Assembly (NCBI GenBank): GCA_013138615.1
Contig: WTCK01000164.1
Location: forward strand, 1 to 7,565
Source: Candidatus Thorarchaeota archaeon
GTDB lineage: Archaea; Asgardarchaeota; Thorarchaeia; Thorarchaeales; Thorarchaeaceae
DNA length: 7,565 nt
Reading direction: 5' to 3'
In this document: positions 1-6,372 of the stretch, one piece after another
Layout of the letters: the number at the start of each line of letters is the position of its first letter
Position numbering within the stretch: the stretch's first letter is position 1
Notes under the pieces: model-generated
What the model saw: the letters and a program-made list of their open reading frames with translations, nothing else
The model's database searches: none
What the model was told of the DNA's origin: nothing
Translations under genes and position numbers: made by a program

Positions 1-442
1 CTATGAATGATCCGAGTGTAACGAACAGTACCATTTGGATGATTGCAAAAATAGTTACAATCGCTATCCCAGCGTCGCCAATAAACATCAACACAAGGGG
101 AATTGGAAGAAACATTGCGTTGTTGAAAGTCACGCACAGGAGAAGTGCACCTCTCTTCGCTTTGTCGACTGTACGTCTGCGAAAGACAACGAGCAATAGA
201 GCAAAGCCTAACAGATGTGTCAGTAAACCCAATAGAATCACTGTAGGTAACTCTGTGAGTGCACTTGCAGGGGTTGCAAGCAGTGACTGAAGGATGAGTA
301 TCGGTAAAAGGAGATTGATAATCAACGACGTTGATAGCTTAGCCAAATGGTCTGCCCTCTGGGTTTTTTGCGCAACCGCAAGTCCAAGCAAGATGACGAC
401 ATAGAAGAAACCCATGCGAAGAGCCAGATCTAGTGCCTGCAT
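1..442 (-). CDS. AEC-family (auxin efflux carrier-like) permease, N-terminal part, runs off left edge
   Basis: An open minus-strand frame runs from an ATG at 442 to the window edge, giving 147 residues without a stop. The start is well bounded: an in-frame TGA lies only two codons upstream (449-451). The product is very hydrophobic, with about five predicted membrane segments near residues 8-25, 36-57, 66-87, 98-120 and 124-145, separated by short basic loops (FRRR near 87-90). Segment 4 carries TFNNAMFLPIPL (residues 105-116), resembling the conserved Asn...Pro region of the AEC / Mem_trans family (relatives include malate and malonate carriers and plant PIN proteins). Family members usually have about 10 segments and about 300 residues, so roughly half is present. 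It is probably a secondary transporter of organic anions in the cytoplasmic membrane; the substrate is unknown. It is transcribed away from the SCP2 gene at 625. No clear Shine-Dalgarno sequence precedes the ATG. Confidence 0.75.
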   Translation of the reverse strand, partial: MQALDLALRMGFFYVVILLGLAVAQKTQRADHLAKLSTSLIINLLLPILILQSLLATPASALTELPTVILLGLLTHLLGFALLLVVFRRRTVDKAKRGALLLCVTFNNAMFLPIPLVLMFIGDAGIAIVTIFAIIQMVLFVTLGSFI

Positions 443-624
443 TATCGTTCACTACCGGAAAGATTGTCAAGTAGGGGGGATGAAGTTACTGGAAGGGAAT
501 GGGAGAAGGGCTAATTAAACCAACTTTAGGCATCCTTTTCTGAAGGGGGTGTAATACTAGAGAGGCCCCGGTACAAGGGACACACAGTGCACAAGACGTG
601 ATAGGAAAAGGAGTGTGAGGTTTC
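443..624. promoter_or_regulatory. Divergent intergenic region between AEC permease and SCP2 gene
   Basis: This 182-bp gap separates two genes transcribed away from each other, so promoters for both should lie here or at its edges. The only strongly AT-rich core is an AATTAAA-like stretch at about 512-520, which could act as a TATA element in either direction. A weaker candidate for the plus-strand gene is the TGTAATACTA stretch near 550. Neither is convincing. An AAGGAG Shine-Dalgarno-like sequence (608-613) precedes the plus-strand gene. I see no convincing separate gene, repeat array or RNA structure here. Confidence 0.35.
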
Positions 625-963
625 CTGACGAAGGAAGATATCATTCGAGCTTTGCAGAATATGGTTAACAGAATTGGGGAGCCCAAGTTACAGAAACGCT
701 TCGAAAATTTCGATAGAGTTTTGGTTATGTCATTCAAAGACCTAGAATTCGACGTCAAGATGCGATTTGAGAAGGGCACTGCAACGGTTGAAGAAGGCAT
801 GCCTGAGAATCCTGACATGACTGTGACAACTGATAGTGTCACAATACTACAGATCTTGGATGGATCGCTCTCTGCAATGCGCGCATTCATGGGAGGCAGG
901 ATAGTAGCAAAGGGCTCAACGAGAGACCTGCTCAAGTTGCAGCATCTGCTCAAGGCTCAATAA
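625..963 (+). CDS. Stand-alone SCP2 (sterol carrier protein 2-like) domain protein, paralogue 1
   Basis: This small single-domain protein is about 112 residues if translation starts at CTG 625. SCP2 domains form a hydrophobic pocket that binds lipids or other apolar ligands; the archaeal ligand is not known. Visible features are an amphipathic N-terminal helix, the PKLQKRFENF segment, the SFKDLEF strand, a TVTTDS segment and the C-terminal DLLKLQHLL helix. The start is uncertain. The conventional options are TTG 652 and ATG 661, but the frame stays open and protein-like back to 625, just after an in-frame TGA at 616-618. A gap-free alignment to the paralogue at 6009-6341 puts CTG 625 exactly on that protein's ATG, and AAGGAG lies 11 nt upstream. 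The minimum secure coding region is 661-963. The stop overlaps the end of the convergent AOR gene by 7 bp. No signal peptide or membrane segment is visible, so it is probably cytoplasmic. Confidence 0.8.
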   Translation: MTKEDIIRALQNMVNRIGEPKLQKRFENFDRVLVMSFKDLEFDVKMRFEKGTATVEEGMPENPDMTVTTDSVTILQILDGSLSAMRAFMGGRIVAKGSTRDLLKLQHLLKAQ

Positions 964-2732
964 TCAAGCTCGAGTTCCCGCAGAGCCTCTTCTGTGGGCC
1001 GTCCAGTCTTTCGGTCCCATCTTCTGTAGGAATAGTAATCGTCCAGCTGCCGTTCCAAATTCGGCACGAAGTCGTCGGTCACCTCATCTGGTAATGGATG
1101 AGAAAATAAAGAGGGGAGTGTATCTTCCTGAGGTTTCAGACCACACTTGAGATTGAATAAACGCTTCAGAGTAACTAGTCTTGACCCGATTGTAAGGATG
1201 TCCTCGAAACTCATAGATGTCCCGAGTGCGGTGTTGAGTAAGTTCAGCAAAGTCTGTGGAAGTACAAACGCGAAGTGACACATTATCACTGAGTCAAAGA
1301 AGGCTCTGTAGTCCTGCGCTTTTGCTGCAGTAACGCCCTTGTTCTCATCATCCAGTCGATCGGAAGCGACAATTCCAAGGTCACGAACGTCTGCACCCAT
1401 GTCAATGCTGTATATGTCCCCTTCCAAATGAGATGCCCCTCGGGCGGCAACAGCATACACAGTTGCCATGCCTGCGAATGCTCGGGGATCATGACCTGGT
1501 ATCTCAAGCCCCTTGACATGGAGAGCCGCATCTTCAGCACCATACTTGGCAGCTAAACGCATTGAACCCTCGGCCAGCTCATTGCCGAATCCATCACGGT
1601 TGGCGATTGCATGAATCAACTCAATCGCCCTATCAGAGTCCCCCCATTCGAGGTTGTAATCTAGTTTCCCGAGCTCCTGCAGTGAGATTGCAAGAGCCAA
1701 TGTACCACCGGTGCTTATGGTATCTAATCCATATTGATTACAGAGGCGGTTCATGACTGCAATTGCGCGAATATCTGAAATCAGAAGGTTTGACCCAAGG
1801 GATGCAATGGTTTGGTACTCGGGACCACCGATGTTCTTGAGATCGTGTTCTGGAAGTGACACCTTGCGGCCGCACCCTATAGGACATGAATAGCAAGCGA
1901 TGCGACCTGTTAGAATCTCACCTAGCGCCTTATCATTTATCAGGTCAGACTCAAAATCCACCTCTTGGAAGTACTTGATGGGCATATCGTTGAACATCAT
2001 TGCAATATCTACATACATTGCCGTTCCAGACTGGCTCAAGTTGGACATCATGTCACGGAGTATTGTTGAAGATACCTTGGCAATCTCAGTGAATTCCTTT
2101 GCGTCACTGAGTGCAACTTCCTTGCTCCCCCCGACTGCAATGGCTTTGAGATTCTTCGACCCCATGACTGCACCCAAGCCGCATCTTGCGGCTGCACGTT
2201 CTGCATTCATAATGCCGGCATAGCGAACAAGATTTTCACCCGCGGGACCAATGCAGGCAACTTTCACAGGACCCAAGTCCTTCCGAAGCCGCTCCTGAGC
2301 CACATCTGTTGTTGTTCCCCAGATGTCACTGCCGGGAAGAAGTGTGGAGGAGCCTTCATCGATGTGAATCACGACCGGGCGCTTGGCCTTGCCTGTGATT
2401 ACCAGTCCATCGTAACCTGAGAACTTCAGATGCGCACCGAAATGGCCGCCAGAATGCGATTCGCCCCAATAGCCCGTAAGGGGGGACTTCCCACACACAA
2501 CATGACGACCTGTACACGGCGCCATTGTTCCAGTAAGGGGTCCAGTCATGAATGCAAGCATATTGTCAGGACTTAGAGGATCGCACGATACATCCATCAT
2601 GTCATAGAGCAGCCTGCAGGCATAGCCAGTCCCACCAAGGAATTGCTTGGTGATTCCCCGATCCAAAGGAATCTCGCTGATCTTCTCTCTGGTCAAATCT
2701 ACTGCAAGGAGTTGTCCCATGTACCCGTTCAA
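957..2732 (-). CDS. aor: Tungsten-type aldehyde:ferredoxin oxidoreductase (AOR family)
   Basis: This full-length (591 aa) member of the AOR/FOR/GAPOR family oxidises an aldehyde to its carboxylic acid and reduces ferredoxin, in the cytoplasm. The N-terminal domain has the pterin-binding signature (R76 in CTGRHVVCGKSPLTG, then GGHFGAHLKFSGYDG, 95-109) and GAVMGSKNLKAIAV (187-200). The [4Fe-4S] ligands are C280, C283 and C287 (CYSCPIGC), with C485 (SVIMCHF) as the likely fourth. GPEYQT (303-308), GLDTIS (335-340) and EIPGHDPR (410-417) match pterin and active-site regions, with E305 and H414 as likely active-site acid and His. All cofactor motifs look intact. I chose the TTG start at 2732 because GAGGTG lies 5 nt upstream and the NGYMGQLLAVDLT opening is typical of the family; the next ATG (2720) would remove it. 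It is the last gene of the four-gene operon, 9 nt after the aldolase stop. Substrate is not predictable from sequence; context suggests the aldehyde released by the aldolase. Confidence 0.93.
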   Translation of the reverse strand: MNGYMGQLLAVDLTREKISEIPLDRGITKQFLGGTGYACRLLYDMMDVSCDPLSPDNMLAFMTGPLTGTMAPCTGRHVVCGKSPLTGYWGESHSGGHFGAHLKFSGYDGLVITGKAKRPVVIHIDEGSSTLLPGSDIWGTTTDVAQERLRKDLGPVKVACIGPAGENLVRYAGIMNAERAAARCGLGAVMGSKNLKAIAVGGSKEVALSDAKEFTEIAKVSSTILRDMMSNLSQSGTAMYVDIAMMFNDMPIKYFQEVDFESDLINDKALGEILTGRIACYSCPIGCGRKVSLPEHDLKNIGGPEYQTIASLGSNLLISDIRAIAVMNRLCNQYGLDTISTGGTLALAISLQELGKLDYNLEWGDSDRAIELIHAIANRDGFGNELAEGSMRLAAKYGAEDAALHVKGLEIPGHDPRAFAGMATVYAVAARGASHLEGDIYSIDMGADVRDLGIVASDRLDDENKGVTAAKAQDYRAFFDSVIMCHFAFVLPQTLLNLLNTALGTSMSFEDILTIGSRLVTLKRLFNLKCGLKPQEDTLPSLFSHPLPDEVTDDFVPNLERQLDDYYSYRRWDRKTGRPTEEALRELELDY

Positions 2733-2737
2733 TCGTA

Positions 2738-2743
2738 CACCTC
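2738..2743 (-). promoter_or_regulatory. Shine-Dalgarno sequence for the AOR gene
   Basis: GAGGTG lies 5 nt before the TTG at 2732 and overlaps the TGA stop (2742-2744) of the aldolase gene. It decides in favour of the TTG over the ATG twelve bases further in, and the overlap suggests translational coupling. Confidence 0.7.
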
Positions 2744-3377
2744 AGTAACCCTTCATCATCTCCCAGAGTGTCGCTTCATCTTCTACAACATCCTCCGGGA
2801 GCTGTGAGGGCTTGCCGACTTGCAGGGCAATCATGTAGATTCTGCACGCACGCTCCAGAAGCACTGCAACATCAAGTGCTTCGTGCAATGACCCGCCGCA
2901 ACAAAGAGCTCCGTGGTTTGCTATCAAAGCAGCACTTCTCATGTCCATAGCCTTTACGACCCTCTGGCCTAGTTCCTTGGTGCCGGGCATGGAGTACTGC
3001 GTAATACGTATCTCTCCACCAAGCTTGGGAACAATCTCGTCCAGAATTGGAGGAAGAGTTCTGTTCAGAAGCGTCAATGCTGAGGCATAGATACTGTGAG
3101 TGTGTACAATAGCTCGAGCGTCCTCGCGGTTCTTGTAGACTTCAAGATGCATAGGTGACTCTACGCTCGGGTTTCTGTCACCCTCTATGACTTTGCCATC
3201 CATGTCAATGACCATCATGTCTTCAGCCGCCATCTCAGTATAGCGGACTGAGCTTGGAGTAATCACAACATGATCGTCAACACGGGCACTGGCATTGCCA
3301 GCTGATCCCTCCACGAGGTTTCTTCGCACCATCTCTGCACATATCTCTAGCAGTTCTTCCTTTGTTTCCTTATACAT
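2742..3377 (-). CDS. Class II aldolase (FucA-like sugar-phosphate aldolase)
   Basis: This 211-residue protein belongs to the zinc-dependent class II aldolase/AraD/FucA family, whose aldolases split a ketose phosphate into dihydroxyacetone phosphate and an aldehyde. E73 in SVESPMH matches the FucA catalytic Glu; H92 and H94 (VHTHS) and H155 (ANHGA) match the zinc ligands, all with the same residue numbers as E. coli FucA (215 aa). Phosphate-loop elements GSAGNAS (24-30) and ITPSS (39-43) are present. Glu rather than Asp at 73 argues for an aldolase over an AraD-type epimerase. Oddly, the position of FucA Tyr113, a catalytic proton donor, is Asp here (ILDEIV). The ATG at 3377 is chosen because GAGGTGA sits 6 nt upstream; an in-frame TTG at 3383 would overlap the kinase stop and lies next to that site. 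Only 2 nt separate it from the kinase stop. Substrate could be fuculose-, ribulose- or another ketose 1-phosphate. Confidence 0.9.
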   Translation of the reverse strand: MYKETKEELLEICAEMVRRNLVEGSAGNASARVDDHVVITPSSVRYTEMAAEDMMVIDMDGKVIEGDRNPSVESPMHLEVYKNREDARAIVHTHSIYASALTLLNRTLPPILDEIVPKLGGEIRITQYSMPGTKELGQRVVKAMDMRSAALIANHGALCCGGSLHEALDVAVLLERACRIYMIALQVGKPSQLPEDVVEDEATLWEMMKGY

Positions 3378-3379
3378 GC

Positions 3380-4879
3380 TCAATCACCTCTGTACCAGAT
3401 TTCTTTCCATCTTGAGTAGTATGGTTTGTATCGTGTTGCGCGTTCATCCGGTTCAATAGGAGGATGCCACTGGACCATGGCTTCTGATGCTTCCATCAAG
3501 TCGGAAAACCAACCTGCGCCCTTGGCGGCACAAATGGCTGCCCCCAAGAGACTTCCTTCGGACTGATCGGGAATTCGGATAGAGCGATTTAGAACGTTGG
3601 CCAGTAGCTGTCCCCAGACAGTTGATTTGGTCATTCCACCGATTGTCTTGATAGCACTGACTTTCATCTGCTCCTCCAATTGCTCACAGTTACCTCTTGC
3701 AGAGTAAGCGATGTTTTCCAGTACTGCATTAAGAAAGCTTGCCGAGTCAAGGGGAGTGACTTGCGGTAAGGCCGGCTGTGGAAAAGACAATATCGCTTGT
3801 CGTACATCAGTGAACCGATGGCAGTCCATAATGGTTGGCCCGAGAGCAGCATACGTTTCGTTGCTTCCGGGAGGAATATGCGCTACGATATCAGACAGAT
3901 TGCTTAGAGTGTCAGTTACACATTGTTCTGGGTTCTCAGATCGTTCACACAAGAACCCGACTGCCCATTCAATGTACGATCCAGTAAGACCGGCATTGCT
4001 CTCCAAGACCCATCTACTGGGGACAACATGACATCCAGTCCATATCTTTTGACCCTGAGTACAGACAGCTTTCTCCGTGACCAACATCATGGGAGCTGTG
4101 CTGCCAGCTACTATTGTGATTTCATCAACGTTGGTTTCCGCAGCAAGAAGCGCACACTGAGTGTCTGCACCTCCTTGGATCACGGGCAATCCTGAAGGAA
4201 GGCCGGTTTCCTTCGCCGCTGCAGTTGTAATCTCCCCCACAACAGCCCCTGCATCGTGTATCTCTGGCAGGATTTTCATCTCAAGATTCAGGGCTTCAAC
4301 CACCTCAGAACTCCACTTCCGGCTTCGCACATCAAGAAAACCAGTGGCACTGGCTGACGAGGGGTCCGTTACGAATGCGCTGCAGAGTCTGTATGTGATC
4401 CAATCGCTTATTGGCAAGACCTGAGCAATGGCTTCATACACATCTGGTTCCTCTTCTTCAAACCATGCTAGTCTTGCAGGAGCGAACATCATTGGGGGCC
4501 AACACCCAGTCAGCTCTTGGAATCGATCTCCCACTGACTCTTCCACAACATACTGTGTCAATGCACCACGAGCATCGATATTGGGAGTACCTCGCAGCTC
4601 ATTCCCATCTGCATCCAGTATTATCATGCCCATCCTTTGGCTGGTCGTGGCAATAGCTTCCAGATTGGACGACGACTTTCCTCCCGACTTAAGTGCCTCA
4701 TGTGTTACTTGGCATATCTTTCTCCAGTACAGGGAGGTGTCAATCTCTTTTGCAATGTCAAGATCTGAAGGAGTTACACATCCCCAAGATTCTCTTCCGA
4801 TGCCGATTACTGACCCCGATTTAGCCACCAGCATACACCGAACGCCAGTGGTTCCAGCATCAATCGCTGCTACGACCAT
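3380..4879 (-). CDS. FGGY-family carbohydrate kinase
   Basis: This complete 499-residue kinase has two actin-like ATPase lobes and uses ATP to phosphorylate a sugar, most likely a ketose. The first phosphate-binding loop is AIDAGTTGVR (5-14, with D7). The catalytic base is very probably D239 in QGGADTQ. The second lobe shows the adenosine motif around IGGMTKSTVWGQ (413-424) and EGSLLGAA (441-448). SQRMGMIILDADG (80-92) and PISDWITYRL (156-165) are typical of the xylulokinase/autoinducer-2 kinase side of the family, but the exact sugar cannot be called. The ATG at 4879 follows a strong GAAGGAGG with a 6-nt spacer, and the gene starts 13 nt after the dehydrogenase stop. It is followed after 2 nt by the class II aldolase, suggesting that the phosphorylated sugar is the aldolase substrate. 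No signal peptide or membrane segment; cytoplasmic. Confidence 0.92.
   Translation of the reverse strand: MVVAAIDAGTTGVRCMLVAKSGSVIGIGRESWGCVTPSDLDIAKEIDTSLYWRKICQVTHEALKSGGKSSSNLEAIATTSQRMGMIILDADGNELRGTPNIDARGALTQYVVEESVGDRFQELTGCWPPMMFAPARLAWFEEEEPDVYEAIAQVLPISDWITYRLCSAFVTDPSSASATGFLDVRSRKWSSEVVEALNLEMKILPEIHDAGAVVGEITTAAAKETGLPSGLPVIQGGADTQCALLAAETNVDEITIVAGSTAPMMLVTEKAVCTQGQKIWTGCHVVPSRWVLESNAGLTGSYIEWAVGFLCERSENPEQCVTDTLSNLSDIVAHIPPGSNETYAALGPTIMDCHRFTDVRQAILSFPQPALPQVTPLDSASFLNAVLENIAYSARGNCEQLEEQMKVSAIKTIGGMTKSTVWGQLLANVLNRSIRIPDQSEGSLLGAAICAAKGAGWFSDLMEASEAMVQWHPPIEPDERATRYKPYYSRWKEIWYRGD
3384..3390 (-). promoter_or_regulatory. Shine-Dalgarno sequence for the aldolase gene
   Basis: GAGGTGA lies within the last codons of the kinase gene, 6 nt before the ATG at 3377. 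It fixes the ATG as the start, because the alternative TTG at 3383 directly abuts it with no spacer. Confidence 0.75.
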
Positions 4880-4885
4880 CCAATT

Positions 4886-4893
4886 CCTCCTTC
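4886..4893 (-). promoter_or_regulatory. Shine-Dalgarno sequence for the kinase gene
   Basis: GAAGGAGG lies 6 nt upstream of the kinase ATG at 4879 and touches the last base of the TAG stop of the dehydrogenase gene. It is the strongest ribosome binding site in the window. Confidence 0.8.
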
Positions 4894-5891
4894 TACTTCA
4901 ATACCTCTGGGTTTGCGATATGGTGAGGCTTTCCGCCCTCTAGATACGTGCGAATATCATTAGCCAGCATCTCAGACTGCCGTTCAACAGTATCAGCCGT
5001 GTTTCCTCCGATGTGTGGGGTGACAGTGACATTATCAAGTTCTAGAAACATATTGTCGCAATCTACGGGTTCCATTGAAAATACATCTAACCCTGCACCA
5101 GCTATGGCGCCCGATTTGAGGGCTTCAAGTAATGCGTATTCATCAGTAATAGATGCTCTCGCCGTGTTGATGAACAATGCAGTCTTTTTCATGAGCTCGA
5201 ATTCCCTCTTGCCCAACATCCTGTTTGTTTCTTCTGTTGGCAAGCAATGCACTGTTACAACATCTGACTCTCTCAAGAGATCATCAAGCTCAACTTTCTC
5301 AGCGCCCACTTCTGCGATTCTGCTGTCATCGACGTAGGGGTCTGTAACGAGCAAACTCACCTCAAAGGATTGTAGAATCTTAGCCACACTGAATCCGACC
5401 TTGCCTAGGCCGATCAGTCCGATTGTTCGTCCTTTTAGCTCGAAGCCCAAGGTCGACTTGTACATGCCCGCAAAGTCCCCGAAGTCATCAACCAGAAACT
5501 CGCGTTGGAGCAACCTATCCGCTGCCGTGATGTTGCGAGCTTGACAGAGCATGAGGCACACTGTCAGCTCGGCTACTGCTCTTGCGTTCCGCCCCGGGGC
5601 GGTGATGACCGGGATACCCTTGGCAGTCGCTTCCGCAACTGCGATGTTCCGAGGGACACCTCTCACACAACCTATTAGTTTCAGGTTGCTACCCTCGATT
5701 ACCTCCTCTTTGACCTCATCACCCTCGACAATGACTACTTCGTATCCACCCTTATTGATGACCTTCAGGAGCGAATCACCTAGATGTAACTTGCCGGTTT
5801 CAAGCCAGCACTGATAGTCTACATCCAAGCCAGAAGCACGGAGCGTACTCAGACCATCATCTGTGAAAGGAGCAGTGACAAGCGCTTTCAT
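4893..5891 (-). CDS. D-2-hydroxyacid dehydrogenase (phosphoglycerate dehydrogenase-like)
   Basis: This 332-residue protein belongs to the D-isomer-specific 2-hydroxyacid dehydrogenase family, which interconverts 2-hydroxyacids and 2-oxoacids with NAD(H). The Rossmann loop is G161-L-G-K-V-G166; D184 (VTDPYV) at the end of the next strand favours NAD over NADP. The catalytic triad is R245 (INTARAS), E274 (VFSMEP) and H293 (TPHIGG). The usual Gly after the Arg is Ala. PGRNARAVAE (99-108) and CVRGVPRN (75-82) form the substrate-side loops. There is no C-terminal ACT domain, so it is not the long serine-feedback-regulated SerA type; glyoxylate/hydroxypyruvate reductase, D-lactate dehydrogenase and short 3-phosphoglycerate dehydrogenase are all possible. 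I chose ATG 5891 over an in-frame TTG at 5897 because MKALVTAPF is the natural first beta strand. It is the first gene of the kinase/aldolase/AOR operon, which suggests a role in that pathway. Confidence 0.9.
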   Translation of the reverse strand: MKALVTAPFTDDGLSTLRASGLDVDYQCWLETGKLHLGDSLLKVINKGGYEVVIVEGDEVKEEVIEGSNLKLIGCVRGVPRNIAVAEATAKGIPVITAPGRNARAVAELTVCLMLCQARNITAADRLLQREFLVDDFGDFAGMYKSTLGFELKGRTIGLIGLGKVGFSVAKILQSFEVSLLVTDPYVDDSRIAEVGAEKVELDDLLRESDVVTVHCLPTEETNRMLGKREFELMKKTALFINTARASITDEYALLEALKSGAIAGAGLDVFSMEPVDCDNMFLELDNVTVTPHIGGNTADTVERQSEMLANDIRTYLEGGKPHHIANPEVLK

Positions 5892-5903
5892 GGTCAATAC
5901 AGT

Positions 5904-5926
5904 CCTAGGAGCAGATGCGGCCTAGG
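5904..5926. repeat. Two CCTAGG palindromes in the operon leader (possible operator)
   Basis: CCTAGG occurs at 5904-5909, within the 8-bp palindrome TCCTAGGA, and again at 5921-5926, 17 bp apart centre to centre. Both lie between the candidate TATA box and the start codon of the dehydrogenase gene, where a repressor could block transcription. The regulator is unknown, and the call rests only on position and symmetry. Confidence 0.3.
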
Positions 5927-5940
5927 TGTGTTTTCGACCC

Positions 5941-5946
5941 TTTAAA
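5941..5946 (-). promoter_or_regulatory. Candidate archaeal TATA box for the dehydrogenase-kinase-aldolase-AOR operon
   Basis: TTTAAA stands in an otherwise mixed 117-bp gap about 50 bp upstream of the dehydrogenase ATG. If it is a TATA element, transcription would begin near 5918 and leave a leader of about 27 nt. There is no clear Shine-Dalgarno sequence before this first gene, unlike the internal genes. No strong purine-rich BRE is evident, so the call is tentative. Confidence 0.45.
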
Positions 5947-6008
5947 CATTCATCAAGTAAAAACAGCAGGTCTACAATTGACTCTAGGGTAATGCGAACA
6001 GCGAGTTC

Positions 6009-6341
6009 TCAGAGTAGCAGCTTCTGCAGTTTGAGAAGGTCAGGCACCTCTCCTTTTGTCTTGAGTTTGCCGGATGAGTAGGCGGCCATGGGGCTCTCAG
6101 TCCGGTCCATTATGCCGAAGAAGGTGTCCGAATCCATTGTGACAGCCAGTTCTGCGTCCACTGTGCCTTCTCCTAACTCCAAGAGTTCTGCGTCACCAAT
6201 CTTTAAGTAGAAAGATAATTCGATGTCAGGAAAGCTGAACAAGAGTGTCTTGTTGTAATCGCGAAAACGACGCTGGATCTTTGGGTCTTCAAACCGACCT
6301 GCAATCTCATTAAGTCGGGAGAGAATCCTGGCTTTGACCAT
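6009..6341 (-). CDS. Stand-alone SCP2 (sterol carrier protein 2-like) domain protein, paralogue 2
   Basis: This is a 110-residue single SCP2 domain without signal peptide or membrane segment, presumed to bind an apolar ligand in the cytoplasm; its partner is unknown. Key segments are MVKARILSRL at the N-terminus, DPKIQRRF (19-26), SFPDIEL (36-42), VTMDS (67-71) and DLLKLQKLL (101-109). A hand alignment without gaps to the protein at 625-963 gives about 35 identities in 110 positions (32 percent), densest at the C-terminal helix. ATG 6341 is chosen over an in-frame TTG at 6353 because it matches the paralogue and the domain boundary. No clear Shine-Dalgarno sequence is seen. It lies 65 nt downstream of the hydrogenase gene in the same direction, so it could be cotranscribed with it or use its own promoter in that gap. 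Confidence 0.85.
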   Translation of the reverse strand: MVKARILSRLNEIAGRFEDPKIQRRFRDYNKTLLFSFPDIELSFYLKIGDAELLELGEGTVDAELAVTMDSDTFFGIMDRTESPMAAYSSGKLKTKGEVPDLLKLQKLLL

Positions 6342-6372
6342 CCTGATGACCAAGAACTTGATGCCTGAATTT

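Noticed and set aside
3..290. Plus-strand frame of 95 codons at the left edge
   Set aside because: The opposite strand encodes a coherent membrane protein with regular hydrophobic segments; the plus-strand translation is Ser/Arg/Asn-rich and featureless.
486..953. Minus-strand frame of 155 codons across the left SCP2 gene
   Set aside because: It lies antisense to a clear SCP2 domain, has no recognisable motif, and is explained as a shadow of that gene.
3380..4879. Naming the kinase xylB, glpK, fucK or lsrK
   Set aside because: The FGGY motifs are clear, but substrate-specific residues cannot be judged by eye, so no symbol is assigned.
4428..4943. Long plus-strand frame (171 codons) opposite the kinase and dehydrogenase genes
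   Set aside because: It spans parts of two well-supported minus-strand genes and their junction, has no family motif, and looks like a codon-bias shadow.
4948..5337. Plus-strand frame of 129 codons, Ser-rich
   Set aside because: It is antisense to the catalytic half of the dehydrogenase, where GLDVFSMEP and TPHIGG are unambiguous.
4893..5891. Naming the dehydrogenase serA
   Set aside because: It lacks a C-terminal ACT domain, sits in a sugar-kinase operon, and family members with the same core use several substrates.
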